From positions 8,222,001 through 8,286,000 of the forward strand of contig NZ_CP029425.2 of the NCBI RefSeq assembly GCF_002278135.3: DNA of 64,000 bases, read 5' to 3'. The notes under the pieces are model-generated. The model saw only the letters and a list, made by a program, of their open reading frames with translations. It was not told where the DNA came from and searched no databases. Source of the DNA: Bradyrhizobium ottawaense (lineage in GTDB: Bacteria > Pseudomonadota > Alphaproteobacteria > Rhizobiales > Xanthobacteraceae). Position 1 is the stretch's first letter. Each line of letters begins with the position of its first letter. The translations under genes were made by a program, and so were the position numbers. Positions 8,330-16,413 of the stretch are shown here, one piece after another.

Positions 8330-11300
8330 ATGCCAAAGACCTCCCCGAAGACCTCCGCCAAAGCCGATCCCCCCACTGCCGCGACAGCTGCTGCCAAACC
8401 GGTTGCAGCAAAGGCGGCCGGCAAGGGCGACCACATCTTCCTGGTCGACGGTTCCGGCTACATCTTCCGCGCCTACCACGCGCTGCCGCCGCTGAACCGC
8501 AAGTCTGACGGCCTGCAGGTCAACGCCGTGCTCGGTTTCTGCAACATGCTGTGGAAGCTGCTCCGCGACATGCCGGAAGACAACCGGCCGACGCACCTCG
8601 CGATCATCTTCGACAAGTCGGAGGTCACGTTCCGCAACAAGATCTACCCGGAGTACAAGGCCCACCGGGCGCCGGCGCCTGACGATCTCATCCCGCAATT
8701 TGCGCTGATCCGCGAGGCGGTCCGCGCCTTCGACCTGCCCTGCCTGGAACAAGTGGGCTTCGAGGCCGACGACCTGATCGCAACCTATGTGCGGCAGGCC
8801 TGCGAGCGCGGCGCCAGCGCGACCATCGTGTCCTCCGACAAGGATTTGATGCAGCTCGTCACCGATTGCGTCACCATGTACGACACCATGAAGGATCGCC
8901 GCATCGGCATCCCAGAGGTGATCGAGAAATTCGGCGTGCCGCCGAACAAGGTCGTCGAGGTACAGGCTCTGGCCGGCGATTCCACCGACAACGTGCCCGG
9001 CGTGCCCGGCATCGGCATCAAGACCGCGGCGCAGCTGATCACCGAATATGGCGACCTCGATCAACTGTTGTTCCGCGCCGGCGAGATCAAGCAGCCCAAG
9101 CGGCGCGAGGCGCTGCTCGAGAATGCCGAGAAAGCGCGGATCTCGCGGCAGCTCGTGCTACTCGACGACAAGGTCGACCTCGATGTGCCGCTGGACGACC
9201 TCGCGGTCCACGAGCCCGACGCACGCAAGCTGATCGCCTTCCTGAAAGCCATGGAATTCACGACGCTGACGCGACGCGTCGCCGAATATTCGCAAATCGA
9301 TCCCGCCAATGTCGATGCCGACCCTGGCTATGCCAGCGGCGCCAGCGTGTTCACGACGCTGCCGCCCTCCGATGTCGTGCCTGCGCCGGGCGGCGATACG
9401 TCGGCGCAAGCCCGGGCGAAAGAGCCCAACAAGTCAGCGGGCAAGGAGGACAAGGCTGCGAGCCCGAAGGGCGCGCCGATCTCGCTGGCCGCCGCGCGCG
9501 AAGAGGCGCTGCGCAAGCTTCCAGTCGATCGCGCCAAATATCAAACGATCAAGTCGCTCGAGGAGCTCAACGCCTTCATCGCCCGCATCCACGATACCGG
9601 TCATGTCGCGGTCGAGATCCGCGGAAACTCGATCGACCCGATGCAGGCCGATTTCTGCGGCATCGCGCTGGCGCTGGCGCCGAACGAGGCCTGCTATGTG
9701 CCGCTGGCGCACAAGCAAGCTGGCGGCGGGGCCGGCCTGTTCGACGCCGGCCTTGCACCTGATCAGGTCAAGCATGCCGATGCGATCGAGGCCCTGCGGC
9801 CGGTGCTGGAATCGGCGGGCATTCTCAAGATCGGCTTCGATCTCAAATTCACCGCCGTCATGCTGGCGCAGCACGGCATCACCTTGCGCAACACCGACGA
9901 TGCGCAGTTGATCTCCTACGTGCTCGATGCCGGCCGCGGGTCGCACGCGATCGAATCGCTGTCCGAGCGCTGGTTCGGACACGCCATGCTGAAGGAGAAC
10001 GAGCTGCTCGGCAGCGGCAAGGGCAAGATCACCTTCGACCAGGTGCCGATCGACAAGGCCGCGGCACTGTCGGCGGAAGGCGCCGACGTCGCCTTGCGCG
10101 CCTGGCGCGTGCTGAAGCCGCGCCTGGTCGCCGAGCATATGACCGCGGTCTACGAGACGCTGGAGCGGCCGCTGGTTGCGGTGCTTGCGCGCATGGAGCG
10201 GCGCGGCATCTCGATCGACCGCCAGGTGCTGTCGCGCCTGTCCGGCGACTTCGCCCAGACCGCGGCCCGCGTCGAGGCCGAGATCCAGGAGATCGCGGGC
10301 GAGCCGGTCAATGTCGGCAGCCCCAAGCAGATCGGCGACATCCTGTTCGGCAAGATGGGACTGTCCGGCGGCACCAAGACCAAGACCGGCGCCTGGTCGA
10401 CCACCGCGCAGGTGCTCGACGAGCTCGCCGAGCAGGGCCATGACTTCCCGAAGAAGATCCTGGAGTGGCGCCAGGTCTCGAAGCTGAAATCGACCTACAC
10501 CGACGCTCTGCCGACCTACGTCAATCCGCAGACCCATCGCGTGCACACGACCTACGCGCTGGCCGCGACCACGACGGGCCGGTTGTCGTCGAACGAGCCG
10601 AATTTGCAGAACATCCCGGTGCGCACCGAGGACGGCAGAAAAATCCGCCGCGCCTTCATCGCAACACCCGGACACAAGCTCGTCTCCGCGGACTATTCGC
10701 AGATCGAGCTCAGGCTGCTGGCGGAGATCGCCGACATTCCCGTGCTGAAGCAGGCGTTCCGCGACGGTCTCGACATTCACGCCATGACGGCGTCGGAAAT
10801 GTTCGGCGTGCCGATCAAGGGCATGCCGAGCGAAATCCGCCGCCGCGCCAAGGCGATCAATTTCGGCATCATCTACGGCATCTCCGCGTTCGGCCTCGCC
10901 AACCAGCTCGGCATCGCCCGCGAGGAGGCCTCGGCCTACATCAAGAAATATTTCGAGCGCTTCCCCGGCATCCGCGCCTACATGGACGAGACGCGCGATT
11001 TCTGCCGGCAGAATGGCTATGTCACCACGCTGTTCGGCCGCAAATGCCACTACCCCGACATCAAGGCCTCCAACGCCTCGGTGCGTGCCTTCAACGAGCG
11101 CGCCGCGATCAACGCGCGGCTCCAGGGCACCGCGGCCGACATCATCCGCCGCGCCATGACGCGGGTGGAGGATGCCCTCGCCGAGAAGAAGCTGTCGGCG
11201 CAAATGCTGCTGCAGGTGCACGACGAATTGATCTTCGAGGTGCCCGACGCCGAGGTCGAGGCGACGCTCCCCGTCGTGCAGCACGTGATGCAGGACGCAC

Positions 11301-11377
11301 CGTTCCCGGCCGTGCTGCTGTCGGTGCCGCTGCATGTCGATGCGCGCGCGGCGAACAACTGGGACGAGGCGCATTGA
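8330..11377 (+). CDS. polA: DNA polymerase I
   Basis: A 1015-residue family A polymerase for Okazaki fragment maturation and repair synthesis. The 5'-nuclease domain is intact (FLVDGSGYIFRAYHAL, GFEADDLIATY, SSDKDLMQLV, GDSTDNVPGVPGIG). Polymerase motifs are intact: DYSQIELR near residue 787, RRRAKAINFGIIYG near 845, and VHDELIF near 963. The middle 3'-5' exonuclease domain is degenerate. Exo I reads VAVEIRGNSIDP where active enzymes have DTET. Exo II reads FDLKFTAVM instead of NLKYD. Exo III reads LSAEGADV instead of YAAEDADV. So proofreading is probably absent. An Ala/Lys/Pro-rich leader of about 30 residues precedes the nuclease domain. ATG at 8330 is preferred over the upstream frame opening at 8261, which falls in repeat-like DNA. 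Confidence 0.96.
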   Translation: MPKTSPKTSAKADPPTAATAAAKPVAAKAAGKGDHIFLVDGSGYIFRAYHALPPLNRKSDGLQVNAVLGFCNMLWKLLRDMPEDNRPTHLAIIFDKSEVTFRNKIYPEYKAHRAPAPDDLIPQFALIREAVRAFDLPCLEQVGFEADDLIATYVRQACERGASATIVSSDKDLMQLVTDCVTMYDTMKDRRIGIPEVIEKFGVPPNKVVEVQALAGDSTDNVPGVPGIGIKTAAQLITEYGDLDQLLFRAGEIKQPKRREALLENAEKARISRQLVLLDDKVDLDVPLDDLAVHEPDARKLIAFLKAMEFTTLTRRVAEYSQIDPANVDADPGYASGASVFTTLPPSDVVPAPGGDTSAQARAKEPNKSAGKEDKAASPKGAPISLAAAREEALRKLPVDRAKYQTIKSLEELNAFIARIHDTGHVAVEIRGNSIDPMQADFCGIALALAPNEACYVPLAHKQAGGGAGLFDAGLAPDQVKHADAIEALRPVLESAGILKIGFDLKFTAVMLAQHGITLRNTDDAQLISYVLDAGRGSHAIESLSERWFGHAMLKENELLGSGKGKITFDQVPIDKAAALSAEGADVALRAWRVLKPRLVAEHMTAVYETLERPLVAVLARMERRGISIDRQVLSRLSGDFAQTAARVEAEIQEIAGEPVNVGSPKQIGDILFGKMGLSGGTKTKTGAWSTTAQVLDELAEQGHDFPKKILEWRQVSKLKSTYTDALPTYVNPQTHRVHTTYALAATTTGRLSSNEPNLQNIPVRTEDGRKIRRAFIATPGHKLVSADYSQIELRLLAEIADIPVLKQAFRDGLDIHAMTASEMFGVPIKGMPSEIRRRAKAINFGIIYGISAFGLANQLGIAREEASAYIKKYFERFPGIRAYMDETRDFCRQNGYVTTLFGRKCHYPDIKASNASVRAFNERAAINARLQGTAADIIRRAMTRVEDALAEKKLSAQMLLQVHDELIFEVPDAEVEATLPVVQHVMQDAPFPAVLLSVPLHVDARAANNWDEAH

Positions 11378-11427
11378 GGCTGCTCTTTACCTCTCCCGCT
11401 TGCACTCGCTGACGCCACACGGTCGGT

Positions 11428-11547
11428 GTCGTCCCCGCGAAAGCGGGGACCCATAGCCACTGGATCGGGTTTGGCGAAGATTGCCCATGACTATCGCGCG
11501 TCAAACTTCTCCCTGGGGGTATGGGTCCCCGCGTTCGCGGGGACGAC
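11428..11547. repeat. Composite palindromic repeat, family F1
   Basis: About 120 bases bounded by GTCGTCCCCGCGAAAGCGGG and its near-exact inverted copy ending CGCGGGGACGAC. Inside are CCCATAGCCA and TATGGGTCC blocks and the core TTTGGCGAAG...CAAACTTCTCCC. It could fold into a cruciform or, in RNA, two hairpins at the 3' end of polA. Confidence 0.8.
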
Positions 11548-11652
11548 GTTGGAGTGACATGCGAGAACCTGAATTGTCCTCCGAGCAATTGCGCGATGGC
11601 CCCACCTCGCCTCGCATATTAGAACCGTGCCATCTCCCGCACCGGTTCACCC

Positions 11653-12288
11653 ATGCCCCACACCTCAGCCCTGCTCGGCTTCGCCCTCGTCTGCCTTGGC
11701 CTCGTGCTCACGCCGGGGCCGAACATGATCTATCTGATCTCGCGCTCGATCACGCAGGGGCCGGCGGCGGGCATCGTCTCGCTCGGCGGCGTGGCGCTCG
11801 GCTTCGTGTTCTATATGCTGTGCGCGGCGTTCGGCATCACGGCGCTCTTGCTCGCCATTCCCTTTGCCTATGACGCGCTGCGCTTTGCCGGCGCGGGCTA
11901 TCTGCTCTGGCTCGCCTGGCAGGCGATGAAGCCGGGCGGACGTTCGCCATTCCAGGTGAAACAGCTCGCCATCGACAGTCCGCGCAAATTGTTCGCGATG
12001 GGTTTCGTCACCAACCTGCTCAACCCGAAGATCGCGATGCTGTATCTCGCGCTGCTGCCGCAGTTCATCGATCCCACCGCCGGCAGCGTGCTGACGCAGT
12101 CGGTAGTGCTCGGCGCAATCCAGATCGCGATCAGCGTCAGCGTCAACGCGATGATCGCGCTCGCGGCGGGATCGATCGCGCAATTCCTGGCGAACCGGCC
12201 GAGCTGGATGCTGGTGCAGCGCTGGCTGATGGGCACGGTGCTGGCCGGGCTCGCGGTACGGATGGCGGTGGAAGCGAAGAAGGTGTGA
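11653..12288 (+). CDS. LysE family amino-acid/metabolite exporter
   Basis: A 211-residue inner-membrane protein of the LysE/RhtB family with six predicted hydrophobic helices. The family signature LTPGPNMIYLISRS sits at residues about 19-32, and the NPKIAMLYLALLPQF segment falls in the middle. Members export amino acids or homoserine-type metabolites by proton exchange; the substrate here cannot be assigned. ATG at 11653 starts directly at helix 1. No operon partner: repeats flank it on both sides. Confidence 0.92.
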   Translation: MPHTSALLGFALVCLGLVLTPGPNMIYLISRSITQGPAAGIVSLGGVALGFVFYMLCAAFGITALLLAIPFAYDALRFAGAGYLLWLAWQAMKPGGRSPFQVKQLAIDSPRKLFAMGFVTNLLNPKIAMLYLALLPQFIDPTAGSVLTQSVVLGAIQIAISVSVNAMIALAAGSIAQFLANRPSWMLVQRWLMGTVLAGLAVRMAVEAKKV

Positions 12289-12301
12289 GGCACTTTCTTC
12301 C

Positions 12302-12440
12302 TTCTCCCCTTGTGGGAGAAGGTGGCGCGAAGCGCCGGATGAGGGGTTCTCTCCGCTCGCAAGACTGTTCGTGAGGATGGAGACCCCTCACCCGTCTCGC
12401 CGCTTCGCGTCGATCCACCCTCTCCCACAGGGGGAGAGGG
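12302..12440. repeat. Composite palindromic repeat, family F2
   Basis: Two outward hairpins, TTCTCCC/GGGAGAA at the left and CCCTCTCCC/GGGGAGAGGG at the right. They are joined by inverted GGCGCGAAGCGCCGGATGAG / CTCACCCG...GCTTCGCG segments. Related copies are at 24627 and, in a coding region, 37091. It lies between the convergent LysE and GST genes. Confidence 0.75.
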
Positions 12441-12450
12441 CAAGACCCCA

Positions 12451-13077
12451 TCAATCCAGCTTCGCCTCCATGCCCCGCTTCACCGCCGGGCGCGCCATCA
12501 AGGCTTCGTACCAGCGCTTGACGTTGGGGAAGTCGGTCAGCTCAACCTTGTGGCGAGGGTGACGCCAGGCCCAGCCCAGGATGGCAAAATCGGCAATCGA
12601 GAGGTCGCCGGCGACGAAGTCGCGGCCGTCCAGGCGATGGTCTAGCACGCCGTAGAGCCGGCGGGTCTCGGCCATATAGCGCTTCAGGCCGTAGGCGCGA
12701 TCCTGCTCGTTCTCGAGCGCGATGAAATGGTGCACCTGGCCCGGCATCGGGCCGAAGCCGCCCATCTGCCACATCAGCCATTCATAGACCGGGATCCGAG
12801 CACCCAGCGATTTCGGCAGGAATTTGCCGGTCTTTTCACCGAGATAGAGCAGGATCGCGCCTGATTCGAAGATGCTGACGGGCTTGCCGTCCGGGCCCTC
12901 GGGGTCGACGATCGCGGGAATCTTGTTGTTCGGGGAGAGCTTGAGGAACCCCGGTGCCATCTGCTCGCCCTTGGTGATGTTCACCGGAATCACCTTGTAG
13001 GGCAGCCCCATTTCCTCCAGCGCGACCGAGATCTTGCGGCCGTTCGGCGTGTTCCAGGTGTGCAGCTCGATGGTCAT
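12451..13077 (-). CDS. Glutathione S-transferase (YfcG/nu-class-like)
   Basis: 208 residues with an N-terminal thioredoxin-fold domain beginning MTIELHTWNTPNGRKISVAL. The TPNGRK segment is typical of the YfcG/YghU group, which act as glutathione-dependent disulfide reductases. The cis-proline (KIPAIVDP) and ESGAIL glutathione-binding residues are present, followed by the helical C-terminal domain. ATG at 13077 is preceded by GGAAGCAAGG, a good ribosome site; the longer frame from 13113 is not needed. Transcribed divergently from pyrE. Confidence 0.9.
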   Translation of the reverse strand: MTIELHTWNTPNGRKISVALEEMGLPYKVIPVNITKGEQMAPGFLKLSPNNKIPAIVDPEGPDGKPVSIFESGAILLYLGEKTGKFLPKSLGARIPVYEWLMWQMGGFGPMPGQVHHFIALENEQDRAYGLKRYMAETRRLYGVLDHRLDGRDFVAGDLSIADFAILGWAWRHPRHKVELTDFPNVKRWYEALMARPAVKRGMEAKLD

Positions 13078-13250
13078 TCCTTGCTTCCTTCCCCAACAGG
13101 TTTGGCATCCCACCTACTCCAGAACGTCGCGCCCCCACAACCGGCGGCCGGGGATGGCCGATCCCTGTTGACGAGGGACGCCCCCTCTGGAATGTCGCGG
13201 CTGTCGCGGATAAATTCCGCCTCCTCTAAAAACGCTCCCGAGGGACCGCC

Positions 13251-13814
13251 GTGTCGAAATCAGCCTCCCGCGCCCGCCTGTTCGAAATCATCCGCCGGCG
13301 CTCATTCGGCCGCGGCGAGGTGACGCTCGCGTCGGGCCGCAAGAGCGATTTCTACTTCAACCTCAAGCCGACCATGCTCGACCCAGAGGGGGCGACCCTG
13401 CTCGCCGAGCTGACCTATGAGGCGCTGAAGGACGACAATCTCGATTTCATCGGCGGCCTCGAGATGGGCGCGGTGCCGCTCGCCGGTGCGCTGGCGCAGA
13501 TCTCCTGGATCAAGGGCCATCCGATCGCGGCGTTCTTCGTGCGCAAGAAGCCGAAGGAGCACGGCGCCAAGCTCGCGATCGAAGGCCTGCCAAGAGGCGA
13601 GACGCTCGAGGGCAAGCGCGTCGTGATCGTCGAGGACGTCACCACGACAGGCGGCTCGGCGATGAAGGCGGTGGAATCGGTGCGCGAGACCGGCGCCGAG
13701 GTGGTGCTGGTGCTGACCATGGTCGACCGCGAGGAAGGCGCCACCGACACGTTCGGTGCGGCCGGCCTGCCATTCCGCTCGCTGTACAAGGCCTCGGAAT
13801 TCTTGAAGGCCTGA
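13251..13814 (+). CDS. pyrE: Orotate phosphoribosyltransferase
   Basis: Fifth step of pyrimidine synthesis: orotate plus PRPP gives OMP. 187 residues. The PRPP-binding motif is [18 protein letters not shown], and the phosphate-anchoring segment [10 protein letters not shown] with the flexible-loop lysines (RKKPKEHG) is present. It starts at GTG 13251 with GAGGGA eight bases upstream; no in-frame ATG gives a full-length protein. pyrD lies in the same window at 31733 but is unlinked. Confidence 0.95.
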   Translation: MSKSASRARLFEIIRRRSFGRGEVTLASGRKSDFYFNLKPTMLDPEGATLLAELTYEALKDDNLDFIGGLEMGAVPLAGALAQISWIKGHPIAAFFVRKKPKEHGAKLAIEGLPRGETLEGKRVVIVEDVTTTGGSAMKAVESVRETGAEVVLVLTMVDREEGATDTFGAAGLPFRSLYKASEFLKA

Positions 13815-14021
13815 CGCGGCGAAACATCCCTCGCCGTCATGCCTCAGTGTGCCCCGGAAGCAACCATCCGTCCAAAGCTGCGCCCGGCCCTAAAGAGGCC
13901 ACCGCCTCGTCTTGAAACCGCCTCCGCTCAACTGCTCATTTACCATCGCGCCTTATGGTGAATCATGTGCTGAGACCCCTTGGGGTCCCGGCCGGTTCAG
14001 TAGCGTCGGGTGGAGTGAGCG

Positions 14022-14837
14022 TTGCGTACAGTCCTGTCCCATGCGCGCCGGCGGCGTCGCGCGATGCTCGTGGCCGCCACCCTTGGAGCACCGCTGCTTG
14101 CGGCTCCGGCCCCGGTTTCGGCCGAAGGCCTGTTCGACTTCTTCTTCGGCGGCATGCAGCAGCAGCGGCCGCAGCGCGAGGTGCCGCAACAGGCGAGCTC
14201 CTACGCCGATCCCTTCACCGGGCAGCAAAATGCCGCAACCCCGCAATATGTGCCGCCGACCCGTTCGGCGGCGGCTGGCGGCTCGGGCCCGGCCTTCTGC
14301 GTGCGCAGTTGCGATGGCAAATATTTTCCGCTGATGCGCGGCCTCACCTCGCCGGCCCAGATGTGTCAGGCGTTCTGTCCTGCCAGCGCGACCAAGGTCT
14401 ATTTCGGCTCCTCGATCGACGGCGCCGCGTCGCAGACCGGCGAACGTTACGCCGACAGCGAGAACGCGTTCGCCTATCGCAAGGCGCTGCGCGCCGACTG
14501 CACCTGCAACGGCCGCGAGCCGGTCGGCCTTGCCCCGGTCGATCTCGCGCTGGACTCCTCGCTGAAAGCCGGCGACGTGATCGCCACCACTGACGGCCTC
14601 GTCGCCTATACCGGCATCCGCGTCGGCAACGACCAGGCCGCCGACTTCACCCCGGTTGCCTCCTATCCCGGCCTCACCGCGCAAGTCCGCGCCCGCCTCG
14701 GCGAGATGAAGGTGGCCCCGGTGCGGGCAGAGACGGTGTCGGCAGATGCGCCCGCTGCGGAGATCGTGCGGGAGACGTTGCCCGACGTGACGGTGCCGAA
14801 GACGGCAAAGCCGGCGAAGCGGGCGGGGCTGGATTGA
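14022..14837 (+). CDS. DUF2865 domain secreted protein
   Basis: 271 residues with an arginine-rich N-terminus and a clear Sec signal peptide (cleavage probably after APVSA near residue 34). A Gln/Pro-rich linker follows, then the DUF2865 core with paired cysteines CVRSC, MCQAFC and CTC that suggest disulfides in the periplasm. The C-terminal tail is Ala/Val/Pro/Lys-rich. The frame starts with TTG at 14022, with GGAG seven bases upstream. An internal ATG at 14064 would keep the signal's hydrophobic part but lose most arginines. Function unknown; the family is common in Bradyrhizobium and relatives. Confidence 0.85.
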   Translation: MRTVLSHARRRRRAMLVAATLGAPLLAAPAPVSAEGLFDFFFGGMQQQRPQREVPQQASSYADPFTGQQNAATPQYVPPTRSAAAGGSGPAFCVRSCDGKYFPLMRGLTSPAQMCQAFCPASATKVYFGSSIDGAASQTGERYADSENAFAYRKALRADCTCNGREPVGLAPVDLALDSSLKAGDVIATTDGLVAYTGIRVGNDQAADFTPVASYPGLTAQVRARLGEMKVAPVRAETVSADAPAAEIVRETLPDVTVPKTAKPAKRAGLD

Positions 14838-14841
14838 TCTC

Positions 14842-14962
14842 GTGTCCCGGACGGCGGCGCAGCGCGAAGCGATGCGACGCAGAGCCGGGACCCAGAATGC
14901 CGCGAGGTGGGCCCCGGCTCTGCAGCGCATCGCTTGGCGCGCTGCGCTTTGTCCGGGGCACG
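14842..14962. repeat. Composite palindromic repeat, family F3
   Basis: Starts GTGTCCCGGACGGCGGCGCA and ends with the inverted GCGCTTTGTCCGGGGCACG. Inner inverted blocks are CAGAGCCGGGACC and GGCCCCGGCTCTG. A second copy is at 32839. It separates the convergent DUF2865 gene and the next small gene. Confidence 0.75.
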
Positions 14963-14966
14963 GCGA

Positions 14967-15398
14967 TCACCTCCCGATAATCACCCCGATCACGTTCGGC
15001 GCCGCCAGGTATTTTTCCTCGATCGCCGCGCGCGCGGCGGCGCGGTTGTCCGGCGTCAGCAAGCCGCGCTTCTCGGCCAGGATCATCCAGCAGAAGCCCC
15101 ACCAATCCGTCAGCATGCCCTGATCGCCGACGAGATCGTAGCCCTGCTCGGCCGCGAAGATGCGCGCATGGGCTTCGTCGAGCGTGTCCAGGAACAGATG
15201 ATCCTCGGTCGAGAACAGATCGTCGCTGACGTCGTCGATGGTGTAACCCCAGATCGACTGGCACACCGCGTTGAATTCGCGGTCGAACTGGTCGTCATCG
15301 ATCCTCTGGCGCCGGGCCGCCTGATGCAGCCGCGACAGCGAGCGCGCGAAATCGGCGATGCGGGTGAGGGCAAATTGATCGAAGGCGATGGGGGACAT
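14967..15398 (-). CDS. Conserved hypothetical protein, acidic and helical
   Basis: 143 residues beginning MSPIAFDQFALTRIADFARS. No signal peptide or membrane segment. It is rich in Asp and aromatic residues (GYTIDDVSDDLF, MLTDWWGFCWMIL), suggesting a compact helical cytoplasmic protein. I do not recognise the family. ATG at 15398 has GAGG five bases upstream, better supported than the upstream frame start at 15455. It is transcribed toward the DUF2865 gene; upstream lies about 290 bases without a gene that holds the hairpin at 15542. Confidence 0.75.
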   Translation of the reverse strand: MSPIAFDQFALTRIADFARSLSRLHQAARRQRIDDDQFDREFNAVCQSIWGYTIDDVSDDLFSTEDHLFLDTLDEAHARIFAAEQGYDLVGDQGMLTDWWGFCWMILAEKRGLLTPDNRAAARAAIEEKYLAAPNVIGVIIGR

Positions 15399-15541
15399 GT
15401 AGTCCTCGCAAGTCTGACAGACGCTAGATATTGTGCCGGCAACGTGCCGAATCACAATGATATATCAAAGACTTGCTAAAGTGTTCTTAATTTGTTCCGA
15501 ACCCGGCAACGGTCCGCGAAAGTTTTGATGGCCGGAAATGA

Positions 15542-15567
15542 AAGGGGCCGCCTCGCAGCGGCCCCTT
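15542..15567 (-). terminator. Strong GC hairpin downstream of pdeM
   Basis: A perfect 10-bp inverted repeat, AAGGGGCCGC and GCGGCCCCTT, with a 6-base loop. On the minus strand it is followed by TTTCATTTC. It is the likely terminator for the helicase-pdeM transcript, about 120 bases past the pdeM stop. The remaining bases of this roughly 290-base gap show nothing I can identify. Confidence 0.6.
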
Positions 15568-15688
15568 GCCGGTTACAATCTTGTTCGGGATCAGAAATTC
15601 CAGCCCCGGCAAGCCTAACGTTAGAACCGGCGACGGGCTTGTGCGATTCCGGAAAACTACTGAACGTAGTGCTGTCCCAATTTTCGCC

Positions 15689-16360
15689 TCAGGAGCAGCG
15701 CGAGGCCGCGATGGCGTGGACACGGCGGTCGCCGAGCAGATGGGCGACCAAACCGTTGGCGGGAAAGATCTTTGCGAAGGCGGCGTCGCGGATGCTGAGG
15801 CCGCCGGCATAGGCGCCGAACGCCGGCATCACCGCACGCATCCCGTCGGAGGCGAAGCAGCGACGCTCCATCGAGCGGCCGCGCGCGGAGACGCGCGCCT
15901 TGGGATGGAGATGGCCGGCGATTTCGCCGCGCGCCCCGGTGGGCTCATGACGGAAGGTGATCGGGCCGATCGCGACCTCGTCGGCGATGGTGCCGCCGAG
16001 ATCGCGCGGCAGCATCGGATCGTGATTGCCGGAGATCCAGATCCAGTCGCGGCCGGTCTGGAGCGCTGTGACCGCATCGCGATTATCCGGCGACAACCGC
16101 TCATGCGCGGTGCGATCGTGAAAGCTGTCGCCGAGGGCGATGACCACGCCGGGATCATGGCGGGAGATGACAGCGGCGAGACGGCTCAGCGTTGCCAGCG
16201 TATCGTAGGGCGGCAGCAGCACGCCGCGGGCGGCGAAGCTGGAGCCTTTTTCCAGATGCAGGTCGGAGACGACGAGCAGGCGCTGCTCTTCCCAGAACAG
16301 CGCGCCGGAGAGATCGGCAGCGAACGTCACATCGCTGATGGTGACTGTGGACACGCGCAT
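15689..16360 (-). CDS. pdeM: Ligase-associated DNA damage response endonuclease PdeM
   Basis: A metallophosphoesterase of about 223 residues from the DNA ligase-associated set. Calcineurin-type metal motifs are all present: SDLHLEKG (DxH), GDSFHD (GDxxxD form), GNHD, and the C-terminal GHLHPKA (GHxH). It follows the DEXH helicase by about 50 bases on the same strand, an arrangement typical of the set. Two starts are possible: GTG at 16399, 14 bases past the helicase stop, or ATG at 16360 with CAGGAGA upstream. I favour the ATG. The ligase and exonuclease partners are 19 kb away at 35672-38589. Confidence 0.9.
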   Translation of the reverse strand: MRVSTVTISDVTFAADLSGALFWEEQRLLVVSDLHLEKGSSFAARGVLLPPYDTLATLSRLAAVISRHDPGVVIALGDSFHDRTAHERLSPDNRDAVTALQTGRDWIWISGNHDPMLPRDLGGTIADEVAIGPITFRHEPTGARGEIAGHLHPKARVSARGRSMERRCFASDGMRAVMPAFGAYAGGLSIRDAAFAKIFPANGLVAHLLGDRRVHAIAASRCS

Positions 16361-16413
16361 GTCGTCGACGTCTCCTGAAACCTGCGCGCCAATCGTCACG
16401 TCAAAACCTGCTG

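Noticed and set aside
9434..11374. 646-residue minus-strand frame opposite polA
   Set aside because: Antisense shadow of polA with Arg/Gln/His-rich composition.
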